Origin: Lentzea alba
Lineage (GTDB): Bacteria; Actinomycetota; Actinomycetes; Mycobacteriales; Pseudonocardiaceae
DNA length: 64,000 nucleotides
Direction of reading: 5' to 3'
NCBI RefSeq assembly: GCF_011067745.1
Contig: NZ_JAAMPJ010000009.1
Span: 62,001-126,000 of the forward strand
A model generated the notes under the pieces. It did no database searches, was not told the DNA's origin, and worked only from the letters and a program-made list of their open reading frames with translations. Positions 1 to 8,782 of the stretch are shown one piece after another. The position numbers and the translations under genes are program-made. How positions within the stretch are numbered: the stretch's first letter is position 1; the number at the start of each line of letters is the position of its first letter.

Positions 1-94
1 CCAGGAACATCTCGGCCGGGGACTTCTCTCCGGCCAGCATGGGCTGCGGCGCGGCGTCGGCTCGACGGACGTTTGATTCGACTTGCGTACTCAC
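1..94 (-). CDS. Truncated 5' end of an unidentified gene
   Basis: A GTG at 94-92 is preceded by GGAGG with a 7-nt spacer and opens a frame that begins M-S-T-Q-V-E-S-N-V-R-R and leaves the window after 31 codons. The good ribosome binding site is the main support. The visible residues (low complexity, Ala/Pro rich, then AGEKSPAEMFL) do not identify a family. It would be transcribed away from the rest of the window. Confidence 0.45.
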   Translation of the reverse strand, partial: MSTQVESNVRRADAAPQPMLAGEKSPAEMFL

Positions 95-250
95 GCTCGT
101 ACCTCCGGGAACGGCATACGTTCTCCGTCGCCGGGGGCCGGGGCGATCGGTGTGGGGTTTGGCGGGTGCCGGATGTCAGGCGACCCGCGTCAGGTCGTCA
201 CACGGCTTGGATACCCGTGGTGTGGCGGTGGCAAAACCGGTGCGCTGAGG

Positions 251-289
251 CCGGTGCCCCTCGGTCGGGGGATTGTCGAGGGGCACCGG
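251..289. terminator. Perfect 13-bp stem-loop, terminator-like
   Basis: Arms ccggtgcccctcg (251-263) and cgaggggcaccgg (277-289) are perfect inverted repeats around a 13-nt loop. A GC-rich stem without a strong T-run is the usual actinomycete terminator form. It lies about 25 bases beyond the stop of the doubtful minus-strand small frame at 313-483 and between that frame and the truncated gene at the left edge. Confidence 0.45.
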
Positions 290-312
290 GTCGGTGTCTC
301 CGTCAGCGTGTG

Positions 313-483
313 TCAGCTGGTAGGAGAACGATGTGAGGTCAGATGGCGCGGACGGGCCCATCGGCCGGCCGGAGCAGACAACCGGACGCCTTCGGTTCCC
401 CGTTGCAGCAGCAGCCGCCGCATGGCCGCGAGGTCGGGCACCCGGTCCACGTCGGGGCTGAACGTCCATCTCGACGTGCTCAT
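313..483 (-). CDS. Doubtful small ORF, 56 aa
   Basis: An ATG at 483 follows GGAG by 7 nt. The product begins MSTSRWTFSPDVDRVPDLAA and is Arg-rich toward its end. It has no recognised domain, signal peptide or Cys residues. It lies upstream of, and in the same direction as, the truncated gene at 1-94, so it could be a small partner or precursor peptide, but a chance frame is as likely. Confidence 0.2.
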   Translation of the reverse strand: MSTSRWTFSPDVDRVPDLAAMRRLLLQRGTEGVRLSAPAGRWARPRHLTSHRSPTS

Positions 484-910
484 TTCGGTACTCCGCACCC
501 CGGTTGCGTGAGCTGGCCGGGTGTTGTTCGAGCAAATGGTCCGATATGGATCATCAGGCCATTTCAGGAAGGATCGAGGAGACCGTTGGAAAAGCAGCAC
601 TTTTGTCTCCATGCTACACGCACCACTGACACAAGTGGCCGAGCCCTGTGTGATCAGAAAATCCGGCCTACGTCATCCTGAGAGTCAGCTGTGAGTATCC
701 GAACTGCAGGTTTGGCTCACTGAAGGAGTTTCCGCACTTCGGTCAGGCGCGCGGGTGTGTGATCCAGAATTTGGCAACATTTCGGTCGATCATGACTGAA
801 TCGGTGTAGAGTCAAGTTTCCGAGAACAGCGCGCATATGGGCAACCGAGTTCATGCCGTGCTCGGCGAAACTAGACCGGCTGTTTTCCGGCCGGGGACGG
901 GAGTCCTGAC

Positions 911-1465
911 ATGACGTCAGCACCCCACCTTTCCGACGCTTCACCTGCCGCTGCGATCCCCGAGCAGTCTCAGCTCTCGCAACGACTGCGGCTGCGGCCG
1001 AAGGTGCCCACGACGGGACACGTCGACGGGGCCTGGTGGCCGCGTTCCCGGGACCTCGCCGCCGAGCTGCCCGCGTTGCTCGCAGCGCTGGGAGCTCGCC
1101 TGGGCGACATCCTGCGAGTGAGCTACAACCTCACCGAGTGGGACTCCGCGCCCCGCCGCATCATCGGCGACGGCCGCCAGATCCGGCTCGACGGGTTCCT
1201 CTCCAGGCCCGCACACACCGTGGACGTGCTCGCAGCGGACAAGCACCGTCTCACACTGCTCGTCGTGCCGTCGAACACCGACCCGGCCGCCGCGCACCAG
1301 ACCATGACGATCACCGCGAATCGCGGCAACACCCAGACCGTCGAAGACCTGCTCGCCGCAGGCGTCAGCGTGACCGCGTCGACACAACGCACGGCCGATC
1401 TGACCCGGATCGCTCTCGCGGGCTGGGAAGCAGACGGCGGCCGAATCCCGGAGCACGTCCGCTGA
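911..1465 (+). CDS. DUF5994-like conserved protein, 184 aa
   Basis: The protein starts at an ATG preceded by GGGAG. Motifs such as HVDGAWWPRSRDLAAELPAL and SYNLTEWDSAPRRI match what I recall of the DUF5994 family, small cytoplasmic proteins of unknown function that are frequent in actinomycetes. No membrane segment or signal peptide is visible. It stands alone, 97 bases upstream of the glycosyltransferase operon and in the same direction. No biochemical function can be inferred. Confidence 0.75.
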   Translation: MTSAPHLSDASPAAAIPEQSQLSQRLRLRPKVPTTGHVDGAWWPRSRDLAAELPALLAALGARLGDILRVSYNLTEWDSAPRRIIGDGRQIRLDGFLSRPAHTVDVLAADKHRLTLLVVPSNTDPAAAHQTMTITANRGNTQTVEDLLAAGVSVTASTQRTADLTRIALAGWEADGGRIPEHVR

Positions 1466-1562
1466 TCGCCGGCTGGTCGCGTTCCAACAGCCCGGGCAAC
1501 CCGGGAGGACTTCGCGCCGGCGGTCACCGGCCCCACGTTCCAGCCGACCCGGAAGGTCCTTT

Positions 1563-2696
1563 GTGCTTCGCACGTACGGTTTTCTGAGCACGTATCCACC
1601 CACGCAATGCGGACTCGCCACGTTCACCGCCGCGTTGCTGCATCATCTGACCGCGGTGACGCCGGGCAGCAAGGGCGAGGTGGTCCGTGTTCTCGCGGAG
1701 CCGGATCACGAACCCGCCGCCGTAGCGGGAACATCAGTGGTGCACCAGATGCCCCCCGGCGCGGTCGAGGCCGCGGCCGAGGCGCTCAACCGCTGCGACG
1801 TGGTGGTGGTGCAGCACGAGTACGGGATCTACGCCGGCCGTGATGGTGAGGACGTGCTCGGCGTGCTCGCCCGGCTGCGCGTCCCGGTGATCATCGTGCT
1901 GCACACGGTGCTCACCACGCCGACTCCTGGCCAGCGGCAGGTGCTCGAGGAGGTCGTCGGCTACGCAGACGCCGTGGTGACCATGTCCGAGGCCGCACGG
2001 CAGCGGCTCGTTGACGGCTACACCGTCGAACGGCCCGATGAGGTCGTCGTGATTCCACACGGCGCGCTCCCCGTCGACCCACCCGCCCGCGATCCGTCCA
2101 CAGACCGGCCGATGATCCTCACCTGGGGCCTGCTGGGCCGTGGCAAGGGCATCGAGTGGGGAATCTCCGCCCTGGGTGCGCTGCGCGACCTGAAGCCGCG
2201 CTACCTGGTGGCCGGCCAGACCCATCCCAAGGTGCTGGCGCACGAAGGCGAGACCTACCGCAGGAACCTGCGCAACCGCGCCGCCGCGTTCGGCGTCGTG
2301 GACCTGCTCGAGTTCGATTCGACCTACCTCGAAGTGGACGCACTGGCGGAACTGGTCGGCCTGGCAGACGTCGTCCTCCTGCCCTACGACTCGTCAGAGC
2401 AGGTCACGTCCGGCGTGCTCGTCGAAGCCCTGGCCGCTCGCAAACCGGTGGTCGCGACCGAGTTCCCGCACGCCGTCGAGCTGCTGGCGGACGGGGCCGG
2501 GCTGCTGGTGCCACACCGCGACCCTGCCGCCATCACCGCGGCGTTGCGGAGGGTGCTGACCGAACCGGGACTCGCGGCCAGGATGAGCGACCGTTCGGCG
2601 AGTCTCGCCCCGGCACTGAGCTGGTCGGCGGTCGCGAGCCGGTATCGAGAGCTCGCTGAGCACCTGCTCGCCGCCCGCGTCGCCGTGACCGCGTGA
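1563..2696 (+). CDS. GT4-type glycosyltransferase
   Basis: This 377-aa GT-B glycosyltransferase begins at GTG 1563 behind GGAAGG. The N-terminal fold carries STYPPTQCGLATF, typical of GT4 enzymes in bacterial mannoside loci. The C-terminal half has the nucleotide-sugar region with GLLGRGKG and the E-x7-E type segment SSEQVTSGVLVEAL near residues 278-291. It is the first gene of a three-gene operon: its last codons overlap the next start by a GTGA junction. Its partners (six-hairpin protein and GH130 phosphorylase) suggest that the operon makes or remodels a mannose-containing oligosaccharide in the cytoplasm. Donor and acceptor cannot be read from sequence. Confidence 0.85.
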   Translation: MLRTYGFLSTYPPTQCGLATFTAALLHHLTAVTPGSKGEVVRVLAEPDHEPAAVAGTSVVHQMPPGAVEAAAEALNRCDVVVVQHEYGIYAGRDGEDVLGVLARLRVPVIIVLHTVLTTPTPGQRQVLEEVVGYADAVVTMSEAARQRLVDGYTVERPDEVVVIPHGALPVDPPARDPSTDRPMILTWGLLGRGKGIEWGISALGALRDLKPRYLVAGQTHPKVLAHEGETYRRNLRNRAAAFGVVDLLEFDSTYLEVDALAELVGLADVVLLPYDSSEQVTSGVLVEALAARKPVVATEFPHAVELLADGAGLLVPHRDPAAITAALRRVLTEPGLAARMSDRSASLAPALSWSAVASRYRELAEHLLAARVAVTA

Positions 2697-3703
2697 CCGG
2701 CCCGAGTTTCACCCACCTGGCCCGGCTCAGCGACGACACGGGCCTGTACGAGCACGCCCGCGGGCCGTTGCCCCGCCGAGAGCACGGCTACTGCCTGGAC
2801 GACGTCGCCCGAGGTCTGGTCGTCCTGAGCCGCGAGCCGGAGCTGTCCGTCGATCTGGTCGTCCTGCTGGAGCGCTATCTCGCCTTCACCGCTCACGCTC
2901 AGGCCGATGACGGGCGGTTCCACAACCGGCTCGGACCCGACCGCAGCTGGCGGGACGAACCGGGACTGGGTGACTGGTGGGGACGCGCGTTGTGGGGACT
3001 GGGCACCACGGCTGCCCGCTGCCCGGTGCCTTGGATGCGCACGGCTGCTCTCGACTGCTTCGAGGCAAGCGCCCACCACCGGCCTCCGTCGGTGCGGTCG
3101 ATGGCCTTCGCCGCGCTCGGCGCCGCCGAGGTGCTCAGCGCCGATCCCGGGCACCCCCTCGCGGCCAAGCTGCTCGGTGACATCGCCTCGTACGTCGGCG
3201 AACCCGGCGACGTACCGGACTGGCCGTGGCCGGAGAACCGGCTCTTCTACGCCAACGCCGTGCTGCCCGAGGCGTTGATCGCGGCAGGTCATCTCCTCGC
3301 GGACCGCAAGATCCGCGACGACGGGCTGCGACTGCTGGACTGGTTGCTGACCGTCGAGTCATGTGATGTCCGGCTTTCGCCGGCCCCTGCCGGTGGCTGG
3401 CACATCGGCGAGCCTCGCCCGGCGTTCGACCAGCAACCCATCGAGGTCGCGGCGCTCGCCGACGCCTGCGCCCGCGCCCACCAGGTCACCGGCGACCCGG
3501 TGTGGCTCACCGGTGTCGGCCGTGCGGTCGCGTGGTTCGACGGTGACAACGACCTGGGCGTGCCCATGCACGACAGCGAGACCGGGGGCGGTTACGACGG
3601 ACTCACGCACGGAGGCCCCAACCGCAACCAGGGCGCCGAGTCGACCCTGGCGCTGATCTCCACTCTGCAACACCGCCACACTCTGCTGGGGAGCACCGGA
3701 TGA
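2693..3703 (+). CDS. Six-hairpin (alpha/alpha-barrel) glycan-processing protein
   Basis: 336 aa, starting at a GTG that overlaps the glycosyltransferase stop and ending in an ATGA overlap with the GH130 gene. The helical repeats, the conserved HGYCLDDVARG near residue 31 and the C-terminal GGPNRNQGAES resemble proteins that accompany GT4/GH130 genes in actinobacteria, often labelled glycosyltransferase or glycosyl hydrolase without experimental proof. There is no signal peptide, so it is cytoplasmic. Translational coupling to both neighbours argues for a shared pathway; the catalytic role is unassigned. Confidence 0.7.
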   Translation: MTGPSFTHLARLSDDTGLYEHARGPLPRREHGYCLDDVARGLVVLSREPELSVDLVVLLERYLAFTAHAQADDGRFHNRLGPDRSWRDEPGLGDWWGRALWGLGTTAARCPVPWMRTAALDCFEASAHHRPPSVRSMAFAALGAAEVLSADPGHPLAAKLLGDIASYVGEPGDVPDWPWPENRLFYANAVLPEALIAAGHLLADRKIRDDGLRLLDWLLTVESCDVRLSPAPAGGWHIGEPRPAFDQQPIEVAALADACARAHQVTGDPVWLTGVGRAVAWFDGDNDLGVPMHDSETGGGYDGLTHGGPNRNQGAESTLALISTLQHRHTLLGSTG

Positions 3704-5208
3704 ACGCCCGTGTCACTCGCGCCTCGCTGCGGCTGCGGCCGGATCCGCGCCGGGTCATCACCAAACTGTTCGTGCCTGGAGAGGAACGGCCCGAGCACGA
3801 GTCGCGATCGGCGGCCGTGATCCGGCGAGTGATGGTGCTGGACGAGGTAACCGTGTGCGCCACGCTCGACCGCACCATCGGCCTGTTCGCGGGACGCCAC
3901 AGGGATGTCAGCGTGACTTTCGCCGATCACTTCGCGAGCGTCAGCCACCGCTTCCCCGAGGGCGTCGAGCTGTCCGAGTCCCGCCGGCTGCTCATTGGCG
4001 CGTACTTCACGCATGAGTACGCCATCGAAGGCGCCGCACTGTGCAACCCGTCCATGGTCGCGCACCCGGATCAGAGCGGGTTGGCACCGGGGCATCTGCG
4101 GTTCGTGCTGAGTGTCCGAGGCATCGGTGAAGGTCACCTGTCGTCGATCGGTTTCCGGACCGGGGTGGTCGGTCCCGATGGTGTGCTCACAGTCGACACG
4201 CCCCCGAACGTCATCACCACTGGACTCCATCGGGAGGCGGTGTACGAGAAGAGCCTCTTCCTGGGCAAACTCGCCGAGCTCGGCCACGACGACGAGGTCT
4301 CCGCCGTGCTGAACCGGTGGCTGCCCGCGCGGTTCACCGACGCCGACCTGAACCTGGTGCTGGCCGATCTGCACCCGAGTCTGGTCGCCCGTCAGGAGGC
4401 ACACCGGACCGTGGAGCTGATCCGGTGGATCGCCGCGTGCAACTACACCTCGGAATTCCCCGACGACACCGTCATCAGCGGCCGGGTGCTCTGGCCGACC
4501 GGCCCGTCCGAACGCCAGGGCATGGAAGACGCCAGGTTCGTGCGCTTCACCGACGATGACGGCGACCAGACCTACTACGCCACCTACACCGCGTACGACG
4601 GTGTGGATGTCGCACCACAGTTGTTGGAGACCAAGGACTTCCGCACCTTCCACGTCACACAGACGACCGGGTCGGCCGCACGCAACAAGGGCATGGCACT
4701 GTTCCCCAGGAAGATCGGAGGCCGGTACGCGGCGTTGTCGCGCGGCGACGGGGAGAGCACGGCCGTGGTGACCTCCGACGACATCAGGACCTGGAACGAG
4801 CCACGACCGGTGGAGGCGCCGGCCAGGGACTGGGACCTCGTCCAGGTCGGCAACTGCGGCTCCCCGATCGAGACTCCCGAGGGCTGGCTCGTGCTGACCC
4901 ACGGAGTCGGTCCGATGCGGGTCTACTCGATGGGCGCGATCCTGCTCGACCTGGACCATCCGGAACGGGTGCTGGCCACCCTGCCCGAACCGCTGCTACT
5001 GCCCATAGCCGCAGAACGCGACGGCTACGTGCCCAACGTCGTCTATTCCTGCGGTGCCCTGCTGCACGACGACACGCTGGTGATCCCCTACGGCGCGAGC
5101 GACTCGACCATCGGCCTGGCCACCACGTCCCTGCGCAGCCTGCTGGCTGCCCTGACCGGGGAAAGCAAGCCCCAGCACGCGGTTCCACACGCTGGCGGTC
5201 TGTTGTAG
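3700..5208 (+). CDS. GH130-family mannoside phosphorylase/hydrolase
   Basis: 502 aa. The C-terminal two thirds carry the five-bladed propeller signatures of family GH130: QGMEDARFVRF with the catalytic Asp region, NKGMALFPRKI (phosphate-binding side), NCGSPIETPEGWL and GVGPMRVYSMGAILLD. Known family members cleave beta-mannosides by phosphorolysis or hydrolysis. The extra N-terminal part of about 180 residues matches the longer actinobacterial subgroup. The ATGA overlap with the previous gene places it last in the operon. The substrate is probably a beta-linked mannoside, by family only. Confidence 0.88.
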   Translation: MNARVTRASLRLRPDPRRVITKLFVPGEERPEHESRSAAVIRRVMVLDEVTVCATLDRTIGLFAGRHRDVSVTFADHFASVSHRFPEGVELSESRRLLIGAYFTHEYAIEGAALCNPSMVAHPDQSGLAPGHLRFVLSVRGIGEGHLSSIGFRTGVVGPDGVLTVDTPPNVITTGLHREAVYEKSLFLGKLAELGHDDEVSAVLNRWLPARFTDADLNLVLADLHPSLVARQEAHRTVELIRWIAACNYTSEFPDDTVISGRVLWPTGPSERQGMEDARFVRFTDDDGDQTYYATYTAYDGVDVAPQLLETKDFRTFHVTQTTGSAARNKGMALFPRKIGGRYAALSRGDGESTAVVTSDDIRTWNEPRPVEAPARDWDLVQVGNCGSPIETPEGWLVLTHGVGPMRVYSMGAILLDLDHPERVLATLPEPLLLPIAAERDGYVPNVVYSCGALLHDDTLVIPYGASDSTIGLATTSLRSLLAALTGESKPQHAVPHAGGLL

Positions 5209-5565
5209 CAGCGGCCCAAGCTGTTGCAGGGCAGGCCGAACCGGTGAGTTGACGCAGCTACCACTCGCCGCGGGTCTGGCCGTCGAGCTGCTCCTTGGTG
5301 AAACCACTGCGCCATCAGGAAATGGCCGCAGCAGATGATCGTGTACTGACCTGTGCCGAACTACAAGCCGACGCCGCTCAAGCTGCGGCAGGGGTTCGAG
5401 GATGTCAACGCGTGGCGAAGGACAACGCTCAGCAGCAACACCGAAATCGCTGCAATTGCCTCCACCGTGGACACAGGTGCGTACTTGGCCTCGGGGCTGG
5501 GCCAGCTGCGGTTGGAGTCCCGTAGGGCGCGTGCACCAGGGCTCGACGTGCTCGCTCTCGCATGC
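5209..5565. other. Intergenic, no gene seen
   Basis: This stretch separates the end of the GH130 operon from the end of a convergent membrane-protein gene. Reading frames are short and have no family resemblance. No strong stem-loop was found by eye, although one would be expected between convergent genes. Confidence 0.4.
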
Positions 5566-6234
5566 TCAACGCAAGCCGGAAGCAACCAGGCCGGCGGCCA
5601 GCAAGGCCACGCTCACCAGTGCGCTGAACAGTTGGACTGGCACCAGTCGTCGGCGGGCCCATCGGGCGAACGCAAGGTTCACCGCGACATGTGCGGAGGC
5701 GGTGACCAGCACCCACCACGGTCCCATGGTCAGGAGCAGTGTGGCGCCGAGGTGGAACGTGGTTGCCGCGATGCCGCGGACGCCACTGTGTGCCGGATGT
5801 GTGCTGATGAACCCACCCTCTGACCTCAGTTGGTCCGCCGCTTCACGTCCTATGGGCCAGCTGAACTGCGCCAGGTGTGTAGCTACGACGAACACGAGTT
5901 CCGCGAGCGCCCAGCCGAAGCCCGCCCAGAGCGCGGAGGCGTGTCCGCTGACGACGATCAGCACAAGTGCGAGCCGTACAACTTCGTCCGTAACCGCTAA
6001 CGCTGCTGCGAGGATGGTGCGGCTGCGCCCGGGATCTCGGAGCCTGCCCGCGGAGGCGAGCGCCGGCAGCCGCGCCGCCAGTGCGACCAGCCACCCGAGA
6101 ACACCCAGTAGCGCCGCACCTGCTTCTGCGACACCGAGCAACATCGCCAGTGTCGCCGCGAGCAGTACGAGAACGACCGACATCACGGCGGCGCCCGCTC
6201 GGATCCTCCCGCTGACCTGAGCCGAACTCGTCAC
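5566..6234 (-). CDS. Integral membrane protein, unknown
   Basis: 222 aa from a GTG at 6234. It shows about six hydrophobic segments: residues 14-32, 36-54, 74-100, 104-120, 150-178 and 195-215. Short polar loops carry the only conserved-looking feature, HPAHSGVRGIAATTFHLGA, in the last third. No transporter or enzyme motif is recognised. It is a single gene facing leftward and convergent with the GH130 operon. Start choice is uncertain because the Shine-Dalgarno sequence is weak. Confidence 0.6.
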   Translation of the reverse strand: MTSSAQVSGRIRAGAAVMSVVLVLLAATLAMLLGVAEAGAALLGVLGWLVALAARLPALASAGRLRDPGRSRTILAAALAVTDEVVRLALVLIVVSGHASALWAGFGWALAELVFVVATHLAQFSWPIGREAADQLRSEGGFISTHPAHSGVRGIAATTFHLGATLLLTMGPWWVLVTASAHVAVNLAFARWARRRLVPVQLFSALVSVALLAAGLVASGLR

Positions 6235-6357
6235 GGGTTGTTCTTCGCCTGCTGATCGATTGATAGCCCGACGTTACTCCTCACCCGCATGCCCGGCACC
6301 GCTTCCTGCACCATCGCAAGTCCGCACGTCCTGGCGTCACTGGTGCGATCATCGGCG

Positions 6358-6687
6358 AAGCGTCTTCCGTTCGTCGGCCGCGACCGAATGGGCGTTTTCG
6401 GCATCTGCGCCGGAGGCGGCCACGCCCTCAGCGTGGCGCAGACGGAACGCCGTTTCAAGGCAGTGGCCACGGTCAGTGCGGCCCCGATGGGCGAGAGCTC
6501 CAGGGCGTTCATGAGGCATGTGGTCCGCGGCCGAGAACACCGCGGCGATGGAGATGGCTGCCAAGCAGCGCACCGCGGAGGCAAGAGGAGCTGCGGGAGG
6601 GATACGCCTACTACCGACTCCCCCGGGGCGCGCACTCCAATTCGAAGGGCCGGTTCCTGCTCACCAGCATGGACAGGATGTGTGCCC
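6358..6687 (+). pseudogene. Decayed alpha/beta hydrolase
   Basis: One frame encodes LPFVGRDRMGVFGICAGGG followed by RRFKAVATVSAA, the nucleophile-elbow region of an alpha/beta hydrolase family (usual form GICAGGGYA). The match then shifts frame to AAKQRTAEARG (about 6547) and again to YYRLPRGAHSNSKGRFLLTS (ends near 6672), which are successive conserved pieces of the same family. At least two frameshifts and a missing N-terminal half make it non-functional. It lies in the decayed zone that also holds an IS3 remnant. Confidence 0.7.
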
Positions 6688-6699
6688 GAGTACGTTGAT

Positions 6700-7086
6700 C
6701 AAGCGATCATGCAGCTGATGATGCACTTCGTCGTCCTTCAGCGTCGGCGGAGTGCATCACCGGGTCGCCTGGGCGCCGCCCTGGCCTGCGCTCGCGCGGT
6801 CCTCGCCGAACACCTCATCGGTCTGTCCGGTTCCTCATTCGCAAGCCGCCGGCACCAGGCAGAGCAAGTTGCTTCGGTCTGGCACCACGGAGACGTTCCA
6901 GTTCGCCGCCGCGATCCGACAGGACTCGCCCCGTGGGATCACGAGCATGGTGACGTTGAGCCGGGACGCGTCGGAGTCCTCACTCACTGCCTGGGGTGTA
7001 CGGGGTGGTGCCCACGTGCACCGCGGCTGCGCGCGGACAGTTCGCGGTGATGTGGTTAGGGTGGCCCTGACTGCTCGGAGGTTGCC
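6700..7086. other. Decayed spacer before the phosphatase gene
   Basis: No intact frame is supported. The last 20 bases hold GGAGG, the ribosome binding site of the phosphatase gene. Several frames of about 100 codons exist but have no recognisable domains and show Arg/Pro/Ser-rich compositions typical of antisense or random high-GC translation. Confidence 0.35.
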
Positions 7087-8361
7087 GTGGACGTTGATGT
7101 GCTGCGACCGGGTGATGTGCTCGCGGCGGCCGAGAGCGCACCGCCGGTGGAGTCGGTCGAGGTCGTCGCCCGGGACCTGGCGAAGCGGTTCGAGGCCGTC
7201 GACGTGTCGTTCTTGTTGATCGACGTCGGTGACGAGCGGCTGGTGCGGCTGGCCTCGACCACGCGGCACCTCGGCGGGGGCAGCGCGGAGAGCGTTGATC
7301 TGCGGGGCAGCGTGTATGAGGAGGTGCTGCGCACCCAGCAACCGTGGCAGGAGCAGGACGGCGACGGGATGCGGGTGGTGCTGCCGGTGACCAACCGCGG
7401 CGACTGCGTCGGTGTGCTGGAGGTGACCGTGCCCTCGCTGGACGAGGACGTACTGGCGCAGCTGGGCGAGGCGGCGCACGCACTGGCCTATGTCATCGTC
7501 ACCGACCGCCGCTTCACCGACTTCTACCACTCCGGCAGGCGCACCACGACGATGAGCCTGGCGGCGGAGATCCAGCACCAGCTGCTGCCCACGGCGTCCT
7601 GCTGCGAGGCTGCCCAGTTCACCGTCGCCGGTGCCCTGGTGCCGGCTCACGACATCGGCGGCGACACCTACGACTACGCCCTGGACCGCGACGCCCTGCA
7701 CCTGTCGATCACCGATGCCGTCGGTCATGACGTCGCCTCGGCGTTGACCGCGACCCTGTTGGTCGGTGCGCTGCGCAGGGCCCGCAGGGCCCGCCACGAC
7801 CTGGCGGAGCAGGCACAGCAGGCCAACCACGCGCTGCTGGACCACCGCCTGGGATCACTGGCGACCGGACTGCTGGTGCGGGTGGACCTGCGCGACGGAG
7901 CGGTCGACCTGGTCAATGCCGGTCACCCCGCCCCACTTCTGCTGCGCGACGGCGTGGTGGAGGCGCTCGACCTGAAGATCGACTTGCTCTTCGGCGTCAA
8001 ACCGCATCCCTACCGGGTGCAAGCGCTGAGCTTGCGCCCCGGAGACCGGCTGATGCTGCTCACCGACGGCATGTTCGAACGTGACGCCGAAGCCGTCGAC
8101 CTGCCCGCGCTGCTCCGCAGCACCGAAGCACTGCACCCCAGGGAGGTGGTCCGGGCGGCGACCAGGGCTGTGAGGCGGGCTTACCGTGATCACCTCCAGG
8201 ACGACGCCACCGTGCTCTGCCTGGACTGGCACGGAATCGGTCGCACCGCACGCCACGCCGACAACGGTGCCGACACGGACTCCGCCTCGCCCTCGCGCCC
8301 GACCTGTCCATCTGCTCAACCGGACGAACATCCTGTCCAGGATCATCAGGAAAGTCGCTGA
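7087..8361 (+). CDS. SpoIIE/RsbU-type PP2C phosphatase with GAF-like domain
   Basis: 424 aa from GTG 7087, behind GGAGG. Residues about 20-150 form a GAF-like sensory domain. Residues 155-380 are a PP2C-type serine/threonine phosphatase of the SpoIIE/RsbU class, with metal-binding motifs IGGDTYDYALD, ITDAVGHDVASAL, LLTDGMFE and DDATVLCLD all present. Such enzymes dephosphorylate anti-sigma-factor antagonists in partner-switching stress circuits. No cognate kinase or antagonist lies beside it, so its target is elsewhere. It probably acts in the cytoplasm. Confidence 0.88.
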   Translation: MDVDVLRPGDVLAAAESAPPVESVEVVARDLAKRFEAVDVSFLLIDVGDERLVRLASTTRHLGGGSAESVDLRGSVYEEVLRTQQPWQEQDGDGMRVVLPVTNRGDCVGVLEVTVPSLDEDVLAQLGEAAHALAYVIVTDRRFTDFYHSGRRTTTMSLAAEIQHQLLPTASCCEAAQFTVAGALVPAHDIGGDTYDYALDRDALHLSITDAVGHDVASALTATLLVGALRRARRARHDLAEQAQQANHALLDHRLGSLATGLLVRVDLRDGAVDLVNAGHPAPLLLRDGVVEALDLKIDLLFGVKPHPYRVQALSLRPGDRLMLLTDGMFERDAEAVDLPALLRSTEALHPREVVRAATRAVRRAYRDHLQDDATVLCLDWHGIGRTARHADNGADTDSASPSRPTCPSAQPDEHPVQDHQESR

Positions 8362-8527
8362 CGACCGGACGGAGATGTGCAAGCCGGTAGCTTCGGCTGC
8401 TCGCGCATGCGGAGCTCCTCAGGCACCGATCCCACGCACACCCGACGAGCCGTACCCGCCCGTTGCGAGGCGTGTGCGCGCCAAGACCGTCGCCCAGCGC
8501 TCGGCTGGGTTGGGTTGGCGCAGCCGG

Positions 8528-8736
8528 AGACAACGCCGCCATGAAAGCCTCTTCGCGTTGCTGCAGAACAATGTTCTCGACCGCCGCACCTGGCCCATCC
8601 GCGACGAACTCCGGACGAAGATCGTCACCTGGATCGAACGCACCTACCACCCGCCGCAGACGCCGAACTGTTCTGGCCGGTTGACCCCGTCGAATACGAA
8701 GCGATCATGACCGCGCCAGCCAGTCAGGCTGCGTGA
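8528..8736 (+). pseudogene. Remnant of IS3-family transposase (OrfB end)
   Basis: Fragments GDNAAM (frame a), SLFALLQNNVLDRRTWPIRD and IVTWIERTYH (frame b), then PVEYEAIMTAPASQAA with the stop (frame c) line up with the C-terminal integrase core of IS3-type transposases. Two frameshifts separate them and everything upstream is gone. No inverted repeat or target duplication was recognised. It sits exactly between the housekeeping-like left flank and the biosynthetic cluster. Confidence 0.75.
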
Positions 8737-8782
8737 TCACAACTGTCACCTGCTCGAGCCGCGAGTTTGCTCGACAACGTGG

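Larger units (their letters stand above)
95..910. other. Mostly non-coding left flank
   Basis: No frame of convincing length or composition covers this stretch. It holds one strong stem-loop (251-289), one doubtful small minus-strand frame (313-483), and an AT-richer segment from about 500 to 900 that probably carries promoters for the DUF5994 gene on the right and for leftward genes. No transposon ends or tRNA were recognised. Confidence 0.4.

Noticed and set aside
1..910. RiPP precursor plus modifying enzyme at the left edge
   Set aside because: A small frame followed by a gene start is suggestive, but the peptide has no recognisable leader or core and the partner is truncated to 31 codons.
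6700..7086. Possible small gene before the phosphatase
   Set aside because: Frames are low-complexity and inconsistent with codon bias; no ribosome binding site except that of the phosphatase.
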